Shown piece by piece: positions 61,601 through 64,000 of a stretch of DNA of 64,000 nt. The stretch's first letter is position 1; each line of letters begins with the position of its first letter. This DNA is from Strigops habroptila (taxonomy: Eukaryota > Chordata > Aves > Psittaciformes > Psittacidae): assembly GCF_004027225.2 (NCBI RefSeq), contig NC_044302.2, positions 72,350,993 to 72,414,992 on the forward strand, in the 5' to 3' direction. A model generated the notes under the pieces. The model did not search any database. It saw nothing but the letters and a program-made list of their open reading frames with translations, and had not been told where the DNA came from. The position numbers and the translations under genes are program-made.

Positions 61601-63843
61601 TAGAGTAGTGTTGCATGAGGAACAGACTACTGAGCTCGGAGCAAAAGGCATTTTCTGCGAAGAAAGAAGGATGGTGGAAAACATCTGGTAGTGAAAATAC
61701 TATATTATAATGTATATTTGCATTTTAAGAATGTTTTAAAGGTGTGAATTCTGGTGTTTCCTTTGCTTTATTTTGCAACCTTGGCCTTACATTACTTGGA
61801 GGTTTTGTCCACTTGGATGCTTTAGCGGGATGCTTTGTGTGGGTTTTTTTTTTTTTTTTTTCAAAATTTTAGTATGCTGTAAGTGAAAACTGTGCCCTTG
61901 TTTATTCGTATTGTTCTTAGAAAAATAGCCAGTGATCACTTTGCTTGCTCAGTGACCTGGTTAGTCTGCTTTTCTTGAACAATAATACTGGATCTGCTCA
62001 ACTTCTGAACATTATTTTTCTTTCTGCTGTTGCTTTTAACTAGTATAAACACAGGTTACAAGCAGTAGCAGAAAATATACTAAAGTTTGACATAAGTGTA
62101 CCTCAGATTAAGTGACTAAGAGAGCATAAAGCTTTCGTATACTCTTGTCTTTGTTGCAGTTCTGTGTGTTTGTTATAAGCCATATTATTCTGATTATTTT
62201 AAGGTGCCAGTGATGATGCTGTTAGCTGTGCGGTGATGCTTGAAATACTTAACATACTTTCAAAATCATCAGAGCCCCTGCAACATGCTGTCATATTCTT
62301 ATTCAATGGTGCAGAAGAAAATATTTTGCAGGTGAGAATATGCCGGAATTATAAAATATACATCAAAGCTGTATATTAAGACTCTCACAAAGGAAAGAGT
62401 AACTGCAGGTATGGCTTGTATTTAATCTGTTGAAATAATAGTTAAATGCCATTTAACTAGTTGCATTAGTTAACATTAACATTCTTAACATTCTGAGGAA
62501 AATATATTTGATTTCAAAGGGAAAAATGTGTTTAGATTAATAATGTTGACCATATTAGCTTAATTAGAGGACTTGGATTTTCTGCATCTGTGTTGTAAGT
62601 GATATGCCTTCTCCAATCATGAGTTATGATCATACGTGATAGAAAATAACACTTAGGCTGGTCTGAAAGATATTTGACCTGTATTTTTTAATTTTGTTTT
62701 CCCATCAAGGCTAGTCACGGCTTCATTACACAACATGAGTGGGCCAAGTCAATTAGAGCTTTTATTAACCTGGAGGCAGCAGGTGTAGGAGGAAGAGAAC
62801 TTGTTTTTCAAACAGGTATGAGCTTGCATTATGTCTACTTTCTATACTAGGATAATTTGATAATAAACAATATAGATTAGAAGGAGTATTGAAAGTGACT
62901 CATAAGCAAAAGATGGGAGAACCTCTGTGCCTCTTTCCCAACCCTGTGTAGCGAATAATTTGCTCTCCATCTTTAGATGTGTGTAGGCTAAAGCACTGCC
63001 ACAGAAGTTGCCTAGTCGGTGGGAAGCCTGCGTAGAACTGAATTACAGAAGGTGTATTTCCCTTTTACATCTAGGTAATAAGGAGGAAAAGAGATTTGGA
63101 TATCTCGTATATCTTGCATACACATGCTTTCATATGCTTTATTTCATTTTCACAGCAGTTCTTTCAAAATCTTTGCAGGGAGGTGTTGGCGTTAGAACTC
63201 CATCTGCTGCCCAGGATGCAGCAGAACTGTGTTTTGCAGGCTGCATTTAACTTCTGCTCCACCCTAGCTGGACTGCAGACTTCCTTCTACTGCTGGAGCT
63301 GCTTAAATGTTTACTTGCAGGAATGCTTTTGTGCAGAGACTTTTCTCTAAACAACAATTTTGAGGTGTGATACATGGATGATAAATTGGAAACTGCTAAA
63401 GATTATGTCTTCTTCATACTGGGACTTTTTTGGGAGATGGCTCATCTACTCTGCCACTGAATGGTCAAGGCATCAGTGTTGGGTTTATTTTTTTTTTCCC
63501 CCAAGTGTAACTAATTATTTCTCTCAAGTTTGAGTAATTCAGCCAACACAAATTCACTTAGTTTATCACCCGTGGAGCAGCAGCATTTTGAAACTAGTGA
63601 TTTCCTTTGCATTACATACCTGTTACCGTAAAGATACATATCTTAACTGGAGTTTGATAAGTATTTGTTGTAAACTTTCTGCTCATCTTTTGTTAGGACC
63701 TGAGAATCCTTGGTTGGTACAAGCATACGTAGTTGCAGCCAAACATCCATTTGCCTCTGTGGTAGCACAGGAAGTATTTCAGAGTGGTATTATTCCAGCA
63801 GATACAGACTTCCGTATCTACAGGGACTTTGGCAACATTCCAG
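58016..63843 (+). CDS. ERMP1: ERMP1, endoplasmic reticulum metallopeptidase 1 (Felix-ina), first five coding exons; 3' part outside the window
   Basis: Zinc peptidase of family M28 anchored in the ER membrane, about 900 aa in human; in rat it is needed for ovarian follicle organisation. Exons 58016-58311, 59189-59490, 62204-62331, 62710-62815 and 63697-63843 join in frame. After a short Arg/Ala-rich N-terminus, a signal-anchor helix follows ([16 protein letters not shown]). The luminal peptidase domain then starts at [13 protein letters not shown]. Expected metal or catalytic residues are present: His191 (NCHFDS), Asp203/204 (ASDDAV), Glu237/238 (GAEEN) and Glu264 (NLEAAG). Similarity to the human protein as I remember it is very high from exon 2 on. 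The remaining ligand and the C-terminal membrane helices lie beyond the right edge. Confidence 0.95.
59189..59490 (+). CDS. ERMP1: ERMP1 coding exon 2
   Basis: Starts after 'tttcttacag' and ends before 'gtaggt'. It encodes [20 protein letters not shown] through [17 protein letters not shown] to [11 protein letters not shown]. It contains the first predicted zinc ligand, His191. Confidence 0.95.
59491..62203. other. ERMP1 intron 2, nothing recognised
   Basis: A 2.7-kb AT-rich intron with a poly(T) run near 61844-61861. No repeat family or embedded gene recognised. Confidence 0.6.
62204..62331 (+). CDS. ERMP1: ERMP1 coding exon 3
   Basis: Acceptor 'gattattttaag', donor 'gtgaga'. It encodes [16 protein letters not shown] through [12 protein letters not shown], carrying the bridging Asp and the Glu-Glu pair of M28 peptidases. 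Confidence 0.95.
62710..62815 (+). CDS. ERMP1: ERMP1 coding exon 4
   Basis: Acceptor 'ttcccatcaag', donor 'gtatga'. It encodes [12 protein letters not shown] and [12 protein letters not shown]; the Glu of NLEAAG is a predicted metal ligand. Confidence 0.94.
63697..63843 (+). CDS. ERMP1: ERMP1 coding exon 5
   Basis: Acceptor 'cttttgttag', donor 'gtatct'. It encodes [29 protein letters not shown] and [15 protein letters not shown], almost identical to human as remembered. It exits in phase 1 and the next exon is off the window. Confidence 0.94.
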
Positions 63844-64000
63844 GTATCTTACCAAAAGACATGTCAATGTGCATTATGCAATCATTTATTTTAATTTTAT
63901 AACAAGAAGGCTGTTCTGCAGTTCACTATGTGGAGGTCCACAAATTTGATTTGTCTTTCAGTTTGGGAGCAAATTTTGTTGCTTATGTTCTAAGGCAAGA

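Noticed and set aside
1-64000. CRISPR arrays, bacterial operons, tRNA or rRNA genes
   Set aside because: The window is clearly vertebrate nuclear DNA. No regularly spaced direct repeats with unique spacers, no tRNA-like cloverleaf and no rRNA segments were seen by eye.

Overview
This is a vertebrate window, almost certainly from a bird. The coding exons are intact and separated by AT-rich introns with canonical GT-AG junctions. The repeats are of avian type: several CR1 LINE fragments, including two copies of the characteristic CR1 3' tail, two copies of one endogenous retrovirus LTR, and a larger LTR-like element with internal tandem units. The gene order BRD10 (KIAA2026) - MLANA - ERMP1 matches human 9p24 in inverted orientation. 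That human region corresponds to the avian Z chromosome, so a Z location is an inference.

Layout. From 1 to about 14765 is the 3' half of BRD10 on the plus strand: two short internal exons, a very large last coding exon of about 3.6 kb (10537-14183) and a 3' UTR. From 14.8 to 24.6 kb is a gene-free stretch with a degraded old CR1 copy and two strong inverted repeats. From 24628 to about 30950 on the minus strand is MLANA (Melan-A/MART-1), complete in four coding exons (113 aa) with a probable non-coding first exon. From 31 to 36 kb is gene-free DNA with CR1 fragments, including another ancient copy. From 36154 to 44055 on the minus strand is a complete four-exon monocarboxylate transporter (SLC16 family, 459 aa), most like the MCT7/MCT13/MCT12 group. 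I know of no SLC16 gene at this position in mammals. From 44.1 to 57.4 kb is gene-free, with a solo LTR at 53.7-54.25 kb. From about 57470 a CpG island leads into ERMP1 on the plus strand; its first five coding exons (58016-63843) are present and the gene runs off the right edge.

How the genes relate. BRD10 and MLANA converge, while the SLC16 gene and ERMP1 diverge from a 14-kb spacer. They are independent genes with different roles: a putative chromatin protein, a melanosome membrane protein, a plasma-membrane transporter and an endoplasmic-reticulum metallopeptidase. There is no operon-like logic. The most interesting item is the SLC16 gene between MLANA and ERMP1. It looks functional and keeps the lysine and Asp/Arg pair used in proton-coupled transport, but it differs at one family-conserved glycine created by a splice junction. 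I found no CRISPR, phage, tRNA or rRNA content and no clearly unknown multi-gene system. Exon boundaries were derived by hand from splice sites and remembered homologues; no search was run.
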